Shown one piece after another: positions 17,653 through 25,270 of a stretch of DNA of 64,000 nucleotides (position 1 is the stretch's first letter; each line of letters starts with the position of its first letter). The DNA comes from Candidatus Latescibacterota bacterium. GTDB lineage: Bacteria > Latescibacterota > UBA2968. Position numbers and translations under genes: made by a program. A model generated the notes under the pieces. The model saw nothing but the letters and a program-made list of their open reading frames with translations, had not been told where the DNA came from and ran no database searches. Location: assembly GCA_022824945.1 (NCBI GenBank), contig JAJDYX010000010.1, positions 62,001 to 126,000 of the forward strand. Direction: 5' to 3'.

Positions 17653-17681
17653 TTGGCGTATATTGAAATTTGAAATATAAT
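17653..17681 (+). promoter_or_regulatory. Candidate sigma-70 promoter for the SDR gene
   Basis: A perfect -10 TATAAT (17676-17681) lies 17 bases from TTGGCG (17653-17658). The SDR start codon follows 36 bases later with AAGGGAGG as its ribosome site. Confidence 0.55.
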
Positions 17682-17717
17682 AATTTTGTACTACTACACC
17701 AAAAGGGAGGTCGCACG

Positions 17718-18485
17718 ATGTCACTCGATGGGAAAAAGGCTCTTGTCACTGGTGGACGCCGCAATATCGGGCGCGGTATTGCCCTTGCTCTGGCTCAGGC
17801 AGGCTGTGATGTGGGCATCAACGACCTGGAACGAGATGCGGACGCCGACAGGACCCTGGAACTGATCCGAGATCAGGGGCGAGAAGCCGACTTCTTTCAG
17901 GCTGATATTTCGGACCGAGCACAGGTAGAAGCAATGTTCACCGCCTTCATCGCCCGTTTTAACCGCCTCGATATCCTGGTTAACAACCCCTATGCCGGAA
18001 GCGGGGCTACCTTCCTCGAAATTACCGAAGAAAACTGGGATTTGACCCTGGACGTGTGTCTCAAAGGCTTTTTTCTTTGTAGTCAGCAGGCTGCCCGCAT
18101 CATGGTACAACAGGGCGAGGGAGGCTGCATTGTCAGTACTTCTTCGGTCCATGCCTACCGCGCCTGGCCCGACGATACGGCCTACGGAGTGGCCAAAGCG
18201 GGTGTGCTGCGTCTCACCGAGAGCATGGCTGTGGACCTGGGTCCCCACAATATCCGCTGCAACGCCGTGATGCCGGGGTATATGGACCTGACCCATATTT
18301 TTGGCACTCAGGCTCCGTCTGTGGGTAGCGCGTCCGACGACCTCAAAGCCAATATACCCCTGCAGCGCCGCGGCACCCCCGAGGACATCGGACGAGCCGT
18401 TGCCTTTCTCTGCTCGCCCGAGGCCGGCAATATTACCGGTGCCTCCCTACCGGTGGATGGCGGTCTCTTGACCACTGGCGTCTAA
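17718..18485 (+). CDS. Short-chain dehydrogenase/reductase (SDR)
   Basis: 255 aa from ATG 17718, preceded by AAGGGAGG (17703-17710). Classical SDR: cofactor motif TGGRRNIGRG near residues 11-20, DILVNNPYAGSG (NNAG variant with Pro and Tyr inserted), catalytic Ser in STSSVHAY, and Tyr/Lys in YGVAKAG. The C-terminus NITGASLPVDGG is the usual FabG-like end. An acidic residue after the second strand (NDLERDADAD) hints at NAD preference. The substrate is unknown; the gene is monocistronic with its own promoter and terminator-like hairpin. Confidence 0.92.
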   Translation: MSLDGKKALVTGGRRNIGRGIALALAQAGCDVGINDLERDADADRTLELIRDQGREADFFQADISDRAQVEAMFTAFIARFNRLDILVNNPYAGSGATFLEITEENWDLTLDVCLKGFFLCSQQAARIMVQQGEGGCIVSTSSVHAYRAWPDDTAYGVAKAGVLRLTESMAVDLGPHNIRCNAVMPGYMDLTHIFGTQAPSVGSASDDLKANIPLQRRGTPEDIGRAVAFLCSPEAGNITGASLPVDGGLLTTGV

Positions 18486-18497
18486 TGCTATCATACG

Positions 18498-18532
18498 ACA
18501 AGCCTCCGGGAAGATGGCCCCCAGAGGCTTGT
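18498..18532 (+). terminator. Terminator-like hairpin after SDR gene
   Basis: ACAAGCCTC (18498-18506) pairs perfectly with GAGGCTTGT (18524-18532). No U-run follows, so it may act only as an RNA-stabilising or weak terminator structure. Confidence 0.5.
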
Positions 18533-18577
18533 GTAAAACTAATACAGCACCATTGCTACCAAAGACAGATTTTGGGA

Positions 18578-18796
18578 TTATGGTGTGATATACGGCGATA
18601 TATCCCACAATAGAAGTGTGCCATCATATGACCCAGAAGCGAGTATTTTCCCATTAGGTGAAAACGATACTGAAGTAACCTGACCAGTATGTCCTTCCAG
18701 GGTAGCGATAGGCGAAAATGATACCGAAGAGGCTCCATCCAAATCTCTCTCCACGGAAGCGATATTCACTATCGCCACAACATCCCATAGCCTAAT
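18578..18796 (-). pseudogene. WD40-repeat protein fragment (C-terminal remnant)
   Basis: About 70 codons of WD40 sequence without a plausible start: KIRLWDV, then [16 protein letters not shown] and [20 protein letters not shown], ending [11 protein letters not shown] before a stop. One repeat is shortened, indicating an internal deletion. The open frame continues upstream only into antisense of the tnpB fragment, so the 5' part of the gene is lost at the junction near 18797. This is a remnant of a WD40 propeller gene broken by the mobile element. Confidence 0.7.
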
Positions 18797-19147
18797 TTTG
18801 TGCATCAAGAAGCAAGAAAAATGGTCAATCGCCACGGGTTCATTGCGGCAGAGAAGCTCGATGTTCAAGACATGCAACAGAACCGTCGGTTGTCTAAATC
18901 CATAAGCGATGCGGCATGGTCAATGTTTCGGCATTGCCTCCAATACAAAGCGGAAGAAGCTGGTATTGGATTCAAGCCTGTTGATCCTGAATACACCTCA
19001 CAAGATTGCTCTTCTTGTGGACATAGACAGAAGAAAGCACTCTCTGATCGTGTGCATCATTGCAAGAAGTGTGGCTATACTGCAGACAGAGATCTCAATG
19101 CTGCGATAAACATATTGACTTTGGGATTACAAAGTCAGGCGACTTGA
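18797..19147 (+). pseudogene. Truncated TnpB (IS605/IS200 family) C-terminus
   Basis: About 115 codons matching the end of OrfB/Tnp[12 protein letters not shown] contains the RuvC Glu. [30 protein letters not shown] and a zinc ribbon with CSSCGHRQKK and CKKCGYTADRDLNAA follow, with the final RuvC Asp in ADRDLNAA. The first ~250 residues, including the first RuvC Asp, are missing; the sequence begins abruptly at the WD40 junction. No TnpA is nearby. The product cannot be an active RNA-guided nuclease. Confidence 0.85.
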
Positions 19148-19158
19148 CCGCCAAGAAG

Positions 19159-19179
19159 CCCAACTGCTCTACCGTTGGG
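19159..19179 (+). mobile_element. Right-end hairpin of the IS605-like remnant
   Basis: CCCAAC (19159-19164) pairs with GTTGGG (19174-19179), about 10 bases after the tnpB stop, where IS200/IS605 elements carry their right-end stem-loop and the 3' part of the guide RNA. The methyltransferase gene on the other strand ends at 19185, so the element appears to have inserted right against that stop codon. The left end is missing. Confidence 0.5.
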
Positions 19180-19184
19180 AGTAA

Positions 19185-19955
19185 TCACGTGCGATTAATT
19201 TGATAGAGGAGGATGCCGCTTGCGACTGCGATGTTGAGCGATTCGACCGGGGCGGCCATGGGTATGGTGACGGTGTGATCGGATAGGGCGAGGAGGGCGG
19301 GGTCGATGCCGAAGGCTTCGTTGCCGAGGAGGAGGGCAACGGGGTTTTGAGTTTGGAGATTGTGGAAGGATATGCCGCTGGTGTGTGCTGCGATGATCTG
19401 GATGTTGCGCTGGCGAAGATGGTGTAACAGGGCGGGTCCGTCCTGGAGGGGGAAGACGGGCATGCGAAAGATGGCGCCCATGGTGGCGCGCACGACTTTG
19501 GGGTTATAGACTTCGACGGATCCGCGGGTGAGAAAGATGCTTTTGCATCCGACGGCTTCGGCGGTTCGCATGATGACGCCCAAATTGCCGGGGTCGGAGA
19601 CGCGGTCGAGGATGAGGAATGGGCCATCGGTGTTGAGGACGGCTTTGCGGTCATAGGACGGCATCGATACCACGCCGAGTACGCCTTGCGGTGTGTCTGT
19701 GTCTGACATGTGTTTGAAGGCGCGCCAGTCGGTTTGCTGGATGGGGATGCGCTGTGCGAGAGCCGTCTGGTAGAGATTTTCGAGGCGCGTGTTGCGGGCG
19801 ATGCTTTCGCGGCAGAAGATGAGTTGTTCGAGGGTGTCGCTGCTTTTGAGTGCTTCTTCGCAGAGACGAATGCCCTCTATGAGGTATTTTTGTTCTGCCC
19901 GACGCATTTTGCGGCGTTTCAGGTTCAGGATTTTTTTTGCGTTTTTGATGGCCAT
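19185..19955 (-). CDS. TrmH/SpoU family RNA 2'-O-methyltransferase
   Basis: 256 aa. The N-terminal substrate-binding region includes EQKYLIEGIRLCEEAL. The SPOUT domain follows, with motif 1 DRVSDPGNLGVIMRTAEAVG, motif 2 VALLLGNEAFGI and motif 3 IPMAAPVESLNIAVASGILL, forming the SAM-binding trefoil knot. The target may be rRNA or tRNA; sequence alone does not decide. It starts 3 bases after a tiny ccmD-like gene, so it may be the last gene of the ccmABC operon. Its stop codon abuts the IS605-like remnant. Confidence 0.92.
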   Translation of the reverse strand: MAIKNAKKILNLKRRKMRRAEQKYLIEGIRLCEEALKSSDTLEQLIFCRESIARNTRLENLYQTALAQRIPIQQTDWRAFKHMSDTDTPQGVLGVVSMPSYDRKAVLNTDGPFLILDRVSDPGNLGVIMRTAEAVGCKSIFLTRGSVEVYNPKVVRATMGAIFRMPVFPLQDGPALLHHLRQRNIQIIAAHTSGISFHNLQTQNPVALLLGNEAFGIDPALLALSDHTVTIPMAAPVESLNIAVASGILLYQINRT

Positions 19956-19958
19956 GGG

Positions 19959-20108
19959 CTATGGGGCGTTGTCTCGGGTGATGGTGGCGCGTAGTTCACG
20001 CAGTTCTTCCCATATCGCTTTTTCGCGTTTGGACAGGCTCAAGAAGTAGAGCAGGATGGCGACCCATATGATGATGTACGCCGCGGTCATGTATTCGAGG
20101 TGTTGCAT
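19959..20108 (-). CDS. ccmD: CcmD-like small membrane protein
   Basis: 49 aa, MQHLEYMTAAYIIIWVAILL and onward: one transmembrane helix (residues 9-25), then a basic, charged cytoplasmic tail (SKREKAIWEELREL). Start ATG 20108 has GGAGGAAC just before it. This size and layout match CcmD, which holds the CcmABC haem-handling complex together, and it lies directly after ccmC as in classical System I operons. It ends 3 bases before the RNA methyltransferase start. CcmD sequences are poorly conserved, so the call rests on position and topology. Confidence 0.75.
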   Translation of the reverse strand: MQHLEYMTAAYIIIWVAILLYFLSLSKREKAIWEELRELRATITRDNAP

Positions 20109-20127
20109 AAGTTCCTCCGTGAAAAAG

Positions 20128-20805
20128 TTATATTTCGGCTTTGAGCGATTCGAGTTCGTTTTGTGCTTTTGCGAGTGATACGCGCTTGAAGAGCAGGGCG
20201 AAAAAGAGCGCGAAGAAGGTGATGACGCAAAAGAAAAAAGCGATTTTCATGTCGGGGGGCAGGCTGATTTCTTCGCCGCGGATCACTTCGGGATGATGCG
20301 TGCGCCACAGTTTGGTGGCGTAGTGGATGAAGGGTACGTTGAGGAAGCCGATTATGCCGAGTACTGCGCGAAAGCGCGCGCTTTGAACGGCGTCTTCGAG
20401 GTAGGTGCGCAACATGTGATACGCTGCGAGGATGAGCCAGAGTATGAGTGTGAGTGTGAGTTGTGCATCCCAGACCCACCACGCGCCCCAGATGGGTTTT
20501 GCCCAGATTGCACCTGTGATTAAGACCAGGGTGCCAAAGAGCAAGCTCACTTCGGCTGAACAAGCGGCCCACAGGTCGCAGTTTTTGTCGCGTTTCCACA
20601 GATAGAAGATGCTGAAGATAAAGCAGAGAAAGCTGCCCAGGAACATTGAGAAGGCAGATGGGACGTGGTAGTAGAATATTTTTTGTGCCAGTCCCATTTC
20701 TTTTTCTATTCCGGCGTACATGAATACCAGATAGGGGGCGATAGTCAGGCAGATGAGCGCGAGAATGCCGAAGACAAAGGGAAGGATGTAGGGTTTTTGG
20801 TGCAT
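20128..20805 (-). CDS. ccmC: Haem exporter/handling protein CcmC
   Basis: 225 aa, six hydrophobic segments. The haem-binding tryptophan-rich motif WGAWWVWDAQLT lies between periplasmic His residues (YYHVPSAFSM; HHPEVIRG). CcmC loads haem onto CcmE in the System I cytochrome c pathway. Start chosen at ATG 20805, because GGAGG (20815-20819) is then well spaced; a TTG at 20811 would be too close to it. It begins about 2 bases after the ccmB stop. Confidence 0.93.
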   Translation of the reverse strand: MHQKPYILPFVFGILALICLTIAPYLVFMYAGIEKEMGLAQKIFYYHVPSAFSMFLGSFLCFIFSIFYLWKRDKNCDLWAACSAEVSLLFGTLVLITGAIWAKPIWGAWWVWDAQLTLTLILWLILAAYHMLRTYLEDAVQSARFRAVLGIIGFLNVPFIHYATKLWRTHHPEVIRGEEISLPPDMKIAFFFCVITFFALFFALLFKRVSLAKAQNELESLKAEI

Positions 20806-20807
20806 TG

Positions 20808-21479
20808 TCAATCCTCCAGGACATATTCAAATAAGAGCAGGCATGCAGCGATGTAGAGTGCGACAAAAGCACTGCTGAGTACGAGCCAGTCTGTGATTTC
20901 ACTGCCTTCGAGAACTGCGCGAAAGGATTCGATGGCTGCGAGAAGTGCCGGGATGAATATGGGCAGTGTGAGGAGGGGTAAGAAGGCTTCTCGCAATCGG
21001 GTGTTGAGCGACATGGCAGAGAAGAGGGTGCCAATGGTCGCAAGACCGAGGGTGCCCAGCAAGACGGGCAGGATGAGATGGGGGAGTGCTTGTGCGATTT
21101 GCAGGTTGAGAAAGATGACGAGGATGGGCAAGATGAGTGCCTGGAGTATGAGCATGGTGAGGGTGTTGCCCAGCATTTTGCCCAGGAAGATCGCACCCGG
21201 GTCCGCGGGTGTGAGGCGCAAGCCCATCAGGCAGTCGTTTTGTTTTTCGATAGCAAAAGATCGGCTGAGGCCCAGCAGTCCTGCAAAAGCCGTGGCGATC
21301 CAGAAGATGCCGGGGGCTACTGTTTTTATGATTGGCGAGCCGGGTTCGTATATGAAATTGAAGATGATGACAATCAGAAATGCGAAGAAAGCCATGGCGC
21401 TGAGGCGTTCTCTGGTGCGCCATTCGGTTTTGAGATCTTTTTGGAGAATGGCGAGGGTTTGTGTGAAGAAAAGAGGCAT
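20808..21479 (-). CDS. ccmB: Haem exporter membrane subunit CcmB
   Basis: 223 aa with six predicted membrane helices. The N-terminus (LAILQKDLKTEWRTRERL) and the segment FAIEKQNDCLMGLRLTP are characteristic of CcmB, the permease partner of the CcmA ATPase. It starts 3 bases after the ccmA stop and is followed by ccmC almost without a gap, so ccmA-B-C-D is a single transcription unit on the minus strand. Confidence 0.93.
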   Translation of the reverse strand: MPLFFTQTLAILQKDLKTEWRTRERLSAMAFFAFLIVIIFNFIYEPGSPIIKTVAPGIFWIATAFAGLLGLSRSFAIEKQNDCLMGLRLTPADPGAIFLGKMLGNTLTMLILQALILPILVIFLNLQIAQALPHLILPVLLGTLGLATIGTLFSAMSLNTRLREAFLPLLTLPIFIPALLAAIESFRAVLEGSEITDWLVLSSAFVALYIAACLLLFEYVLED

Positions 21480-21482
21480 TTT

Positions 21483-22190
21483 TTAGCGGGTGGTTTTGTT
21501 TTCGTACAGGGTTTGCAAGTCGGATTCACGGATGTTTTTTGTCGATGCTTCGTGTACTAATTGGCCCTGGAAGAGGATGCCAAAGCGGTCTGCGAGCGCG
21601 AGGCCCCGCGCGAGGTCGTGTGTGACGAGGAAGATGGTGCGTCCTTCTGCTTTGAGGGTGGTGATTATGTTGGATAATGTCGATTGGGCCGATGTGTCGA
21701 GGCCGGTGAAGGGTTCGTCGAGTAAGAGGATCGATGGGTGGTGCAAGATGGCTCGGGCAATGGCCAGTCGCTGTTTCATGCCCCGGGAGTATTTGTGTAT
21801 TCGGTCGCGCTGGCGATCTTTCAGGCCAACGGTGAGGAGGACTTTTTCTATGCGGGTGTTGAGATTTTGAAGGCCGTACATGCGTCCGTAAAATGCGAGG
21901 TTTTCTCGCGCCGTGAGGTCGTCGTAGAGCATGGTTTGATGCGAGATGAATCCGATGTTTTTGCGTATTTCATGCGGGTTGCGCCGGGTGTCTATACCGC
22001 TGATCCAGATGTCGCCAGATGACGGTTTTGATAGTGTGGCGATGAGGCGCAATAGGGTTGTTTTGCCCGCTCCGTTTGGTCCAAAGAGTGCAAAAATACA
22101 TCCCGTTGGTACGGCGAGGTTTATGTTTTGCAGTGCCGTGATATGACCAAAACGGCGGGTTGTGTTCTGTATGTCAATGGCCGTGTTCAT
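21483..22190 (-). CDS. ccmA: Haem exporter ATP-binding subunit CcmA
   Basis: 235 aa ABC ATPase. Walker A GPNGAGKTT around residues 38-46, Q-loop ISHQTMLYDD, signature KYSRGMKQRLAIARAI (RGMKQ replaces the usual SGGQ), Walker B SILLLDEPFTGLD, and switch His in LVTHDLARG. It overlaps the upstream 367-aa gene by 4 bases (ATGA-type), implying coupling. It powers the CcmAB part of haem handling. Placement before ccmB separates it from generic ABC ATPases. Confidence 0.92.
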   Translation of the reverse strand: MNTAIDIQNTTRRFGHITALQNINLAVPTGCIFALFGPNGAGKTTLLRLIATLSKPSSGDIWISGIDTRRNPHEIRKNIGFISHQTMLYDDLTARENLAFYGRMYGLQNLNTRIEKVLLTVGLKDRQRDRIHKYSRGMKQRLAIARAILHHPSILLLDEPFTGLDTSAQSTLSNIITTLKAEGRTIFLVTHDLARGLALADRFGILFQGQLVHEASTKNIRESDLQTLYENKTTR

Positions 22191-23290
22191 TGGTTGCTAT
22201 CTGATAGATCAATGACTTCGGCTTTGAGGGCATTGCGTCTGTTTTTGTAATCGTCTTCCGAGAGTTTGCCGCTTTCATATCGCTCGTCGAGGTCGGCGAT
22301 TTGTTCGAGGAGAATTGTGCGCCGATTGGGGGTTGCTTTGTGTGAGCGCATGTAGATGACGAGGAGTGCGAGCGCGAGCGCACTGGCAGCAATGATTCCT
22401 ATTGTGGTTTGTAAATTGGGTGTGAGGCTGAATTCGGATGATGAGAGTCTGATGTCGATTTGTGTGCCGGGCGCGAGTTGTTCGGCGCCAAATCGCTGAA
22501 AGGCGTTATTGCCCAGGTTTACGATTCCGAGGTCTTGAAGTACTGTTGTGGAGACGGGGGTTTCGGGCGGTTGGACGAGCAAGTCCATGCCCGCGGTGGG
22601 ATAGGTGATGCGTTGCGCGATGCGGTTGGTCGGGGGTATGGAGAATGTGAAGAAGGTCTGGCTATTTCCGGGGATGATAGGGCGTGGGTCAACGAGCAAT
22701 GTATCGTGCAGGTGTACGCCTTGGGGTGCGCGGATAAAGTCGGTTACGCCGTCGGGTAAGGGTATTTCCAGGCCGTGACCGTGGTCGCCTCCCGTGAGAT
22801 AGGTGCGGTCGCCGTGGTTGTGTACGATGAAAATATATGTGACTGTGCCAGCCTGAGCGTCGAGGAGGATGTGGTGTGAAGATAGGGATATGGCGGTGTC
22901 GGAGTCCGTGGTTTCAAATACGGGGATGTCAACAATGTCGCCCGCTGGTGCCGGGTTGCCGGGATAGTCTATGCCGTTGTATCGAGCAAATAGCATGGGC
23001 GGTGGTTCGGCTCCCGGGTCTGGGGGGACGTCGAGGATGAATTGGCCTTTGCTGTCGGTGGTGTCGCGCACTACGGTGACGTCTCCGGCTTCATGGAGGA
23101 TATAAGAGACTTCCACATCGGGTTCGATACGGTTGAGGGTGTGATTGATGACGCGACCCGTGAGCGCGAAGGTAGGGGTGGTGATAAAAAGGGCAAGCAT
23201 TCCGATGAGGAAGGCGAGATGCGGAGCGGATAATAGACGGAACATGGTATGAAGGTGAGTAACCAGTGTGATCATGGTTGATGATCCCAT
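22187..23290 (-). CDS. Secreted/membrane protein with carboxypeptidase-like fold, ccm-linked
   Basis: 367 aa (true start may be one of several ATGs within the first 16 codons). An N-terminal signal or anchor (HLAFLIGMLALFITTPTFAL) is followed by a CarboxypepD_reg-like beta-sandwich (LTGRVINHTLNRIEPDVEV ... GQFILDVPP). A second beta domain contains YIFIVHNHGDRTYLTGGD, and a transmembrane helix sits near residue 310 (IGIIAASALALALLVIYM). The C-terminus is SHOCT-like (LEQIADLDERYESGKLSEDD). It is the first gene of the ccmABCD unit, so a role in cytochrome maturation or haem supply is plausible but unproven. Confidence 0.75.
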   Translation of the reverse strand: MGSSTMITLVTHLHTMFRLLSAPHLAFLIGMLALFITTPTFALTGRVINHTLNRIEPDVEVSYILHEAGDVTVVRDTTDSKGQFILDVPPDPGAEPPPMLFARYNGIDYPGNPAPAGDIVDIPVFETTDSDTAISLSSHHILLDAQAGTVTYIFIVHNHGDRTYLTGGDHGHGLEIPLPDGVTDFIRAPQGVHLHDTLLVDPRPIIPGNSQTFFTFSIPPTNRIAQRITYPTAGMDLLVQPPETPVSTTVLQDLGIVNLGNNAFQRFGAEQLAPGTQIDIRLSSSEFSLTPNLQTTIGIIAASALALALLVIYMRSHKATPNRRTILLEQIADLDERYESGKLSEDDYKNRRNALKAEVIDLSDSNQ

Positions 23291-23334
23291 TCTTTTCGAA
23301 GGTTATCCATATATGTCCCCCGTTCCATGTATCC

Positions 23335-23455
23335 CCCTGTTTGAATACGATTGATTAGTGTTGGATCATACTCTAACCCACTCAATATCATCAACCTGCC
23401 CAAAACAGTCAATCTTTATTGATTCATCCACTGGCAGAGCATGCGTAACGTCAGT
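23335..23455 (-). pseudogene. Fragment duplicated from the Rpn-like gene
   Basis: About 120 bases are nearly identical to 24180-24300, an internal part of the Rpn-like gene, with small indels that break the frame. The 244-base gap between the 367-aa gene and the 52-aa gene therefore holds this remnant, then a copied terminator (23481-23510), and nothing else recognisable. Confidence 0.75.
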
Positions 23456-23480
23456 TAATCTATAACTTCTGGCAAACAAC

Positions 23481-23510
23481 AAAGGCTACGTCTTTCGAGG
23501 CGTAGCCTTT
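23481..23510. terminator. Bidirectional terminator hairpin, copy 1
   Basis: AAAGGCTACG (23481-23490) pairs with CGTAGCCTTT (23501-23510), flanked by T-rich sequence. A near-identical hairpin with the same flanks occurs at 25943-25973 directly after the HicA-like gene. This copy seems to have moved together with its surroundings. Confidence 0.8.
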
Positions 23511-23534
23511 TCTCATTCCCTCTTTTTTCTCAAT

Positions 23535-23693
23535 CTATCCTATAACCTCTATTTCCACGTCTCCAGTTGTGCCATCATAATCCGGATCTGGAAAGGTATC
23601 ATAAGAAAGCCCAACAAGAACCATCATTGTTGGGCCTGATGCGATTAGATCATCCGGATTCTCAAATCCTACTTTGGTAGATTTTGTTGGCAT
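23535..23693 (-). CDS. 52-aa protein resembling the start of an aspartyl protease
   Basis: ATG 23693 opens a 52-codon frame (MPTKSTKVGFENPDDLIASG and onward) overlapping the preceding 99-aa gene by 25 bases. The pattern GPTMMVLVGLSYD is reminiscent of the first strand of small clan-AA aspartyl proteases that often follow such 99-aa genes. The catalytic Asp-Thr-Gly motif is absent because the frame stops early. It may be a truncated remnant or a tiny independent protein. Confidence 0.45.
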   Translation of the reverse strand: MPTKSTKVGFENPDDLIASGPTMMVLVGLSYDTFPDPDYDGTTGDVEIEVIG

Positions 23694-23968
23694 TGTGCCT
23701 TTTCAAAGTTAATAGTGGAAGCGGCACTCAAAACTGTGGGTAATCCACTTCTATATAGACTTTCTGGTGCCCCAACTTGAAGGATCAAGAAAACGCGGTC
23801 TCTGAATTTTTTGACAGCTTCGAGTATCGCTTCATCCTCCGTATCAAAGACCCCATTGAGTTCACCTTCGTAGATAATAACCCACTTACCAAAGTGGTCA
23901 AGCTCAAGGCCCTCTTCGCACAATTTGTTGTACGCGGAAATTTCATCTTTAAGTGTCCTGGCCTTCAT
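23669..23968 (-). CDS. Small DUF5678-like protein, 99 aa
   Basis: MKARTLKDEISAYNKLCEEG and onward. The central pattern FGKWVIIYEGELNGVFDTED followed by an AVKKFRDRVFLILQVG-type strand is that of a small, widespread family usually encoded just before an aspartyl protease-like gene. The C-terminus beyond ~80 appears divergent (Ser/Ala/Gln-rich) and may be out of register. It lies between the Rpn-like gene and the 52-aa gene on the same strand. Confidence 0.6.
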   Translation of the reverse strand: MKARTLKDEISAYNKLCEEGLELDHFGKWVIIYEGELNGVFDTEDEAILEAVKKFRDRVFLILQVGAPESLYRSGLPTVLSAASTINFEKAQCQQNLPK

Positions 23969-24096
23969 GGCGGTATCTCTCTTTAGGGTGGTTGGACAAG
24001 TGTCTCTTTAAGATTTTTTACAATAGGTCTTCCATGATCTATTGTCAACACATTGTATGAGGCAAGGAGATCTTCAAGGACGCGTTGCCTACCCCC

Positions 24097-24804
24097 TTAC
24101 TCAATGTCTTCTTCAATGCCTTCTTGCTTAATGTATTGTGCAAACGACGATTCGCGCATAATAGCGTCCATAAGACCCTCCTGTGATAGAATACGATTGA
24201 TTAGTGTTGGATCATATTCTAACCCACTCAATATCATCAACCTGCCCAAAAGGTCAACTTTTATTGATTCATCCAGCGGCAGCGCATTCGTCGCGTCAAC
24301 ACATTGATGTAACCAAGCTTCCGAATCTATCCTATCAGGACGTTTCATCAACGGCGCAAATGGAAACAAGCCCGAAGGTCCTCCCTCAAGAATGTCTTGT
24401 CCTTCGATCTCACTGAGCCGAATCACTTTGTATTCTATCAAAACGCGACAGCCGTGAATATCCTGGATGTAGCGTCCCGGGTCGCGCCGACCCGCATTGC
24501 GCCGCAAATAGATCACGTTGGAATAAATCGGCAGGTCGTGATGCTCAAACACATATCCGATATAGCCAATCATGCGGAGCGGCATAGATGAATCGTCAGT
24601 GGTTTGAAATTTGTAGTGTATCAATGCCTCCTTGCCCTCGATATGGGCGCGGATGAGGCTATCGGTATGTTGTGTTCCAACCCTGATTTGCTCTGTGTCG
24701 AGTATGTCCAGGACTTCCACATCGTCCTGTTCAAATGTGAATCGGATGAAGTCTTTGGGATAGGTTTGGATGAGATGTTTGGAGATGGTTTCGTATTTGG
24801 CCAT
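24097..24804 (-). CDS. Rpn/PD-(D/E)XK nuclease-family protein, C-terminus cut by a stop
   Basis: 235 aa from ATG 24804 (MAKYETISKHLIQTYPKDFI); an upstream-extended frame adds residues with no homology-like pattern. The nuclease core shows LDTEQIRVGTQHTDSLIRAH, then EALIHYKFQTTDDSSMPLRM (the E-x-K position reads HYKFQ) and RMIGYIGYVFEHHDLPIYSN. This family (Rpn-like, formerly YhgA transposase-like) ends with IEQG-type repeats and a helical tail. Here YIKQEGIEEDIE meets TAA, and the frame then continues as RQRVLEDLLASYNV for 36 more codons. A premature stop is likely. The protein may still fold as the catalytic part. Confidence 0.7.
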   Translation of the reverse strand: MAKYETISKHLIQTYPKDFIRFTFEQDDVEVLDILDTEQIRVGTQHTDSLIRAHIEGKEALIHYKFQTTDDSSMPLRMIGYIGYVFEHHDLPIYSNVIYLRRNAGRRDPGRYIQDIHGCRVLIEYKVIRLSEIEGQDILEGGPSGLFPFAPLMKRPDRIDSEAWLHQCVDATNALPLDESIKVDLLGRLMILSGLEYDPTLINRILSQEGLMDAIMRESSFAQYIKQEGIEEDIE

Positions 24805-25270
24805 GTGAAATACCTCGCGTCTGATGGGGTGAGTAAGCGGGATACGCGCAACACCCAGACATAAAGCAAATGGCATGCCAACAAATGGTAGTTCTCCAAA
24901 AATTGAGCGATATTTTGCGTTGGAAGATGTCTAAATACTTTAAATATGGTGTTTTACACACTTTTTTACATTCCGAATTTAAATCCGCAGATGGACGCAG
25001 GCATGTCCCTGTGAAAACAGGGATGGGCACAAATGAAAGGCGAAAGGGTACATTTTGAGCGATGAATGGGTGGTTATGTGAAAGATATGTACCGCTTGAC
25101 CAGGTGGTTATGTCTGCGGCCCCGTGTATCCCTTGTTTTTAATATCGGTTGCGCTTTAAGCCTTAATGCCGTATTCTCAAAAGGATAAAGGGAAAGGCCG
25201 CGTATAAAATCTCGGGTTGGCAGAATAATCCGCCTTTTACTCACGCAGTGAAAAGCCTTTGGAGGTTGTT
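24805..25270. other. 466-base gene-free region
   Basis: Between the Rpn-like gene and the HicBA-like pair. It contains a composite intergenic repeat at 24983-25042: an ATCCGCAGATGGACGCAG core, then a CATGTCCCTGT/ACAGGGATG hairpin, then AAATGAAAGGCG. A candidate promoter lies at 25149-25177. No coding frame looks genuine. Confidence 0.6.
25149..25177 (+). promoter_or_regulatory. Candidate promoter for the HicBA-like pair
   Basis: TTGCGC (25149-25154) and TATTCT (25172-25177) with 17-base spacing, about 94 bases before the start codon at 25271. Weak match; supported mainly by position. Confidence 0.35.

Noticed and set aside
18797..19180. Active TnpB with guide RNA
   Set aside because: The first two thirds of the protein, including the first catalytic Asp, and the left end of the element are missing.
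20803..20811. TTG start for ccmC at 20811
   Set aside because: It would lie only about three bases from the GGAGG site; the ATG at 20805 has normal spacing.
20087..21196. Long open frame antisense to ccmB/ccmC
   Set aside because: Ser/His/Pro/Arg-rich composition and full overlap with well-matched ccm genes show it is a by-product of codon bias.
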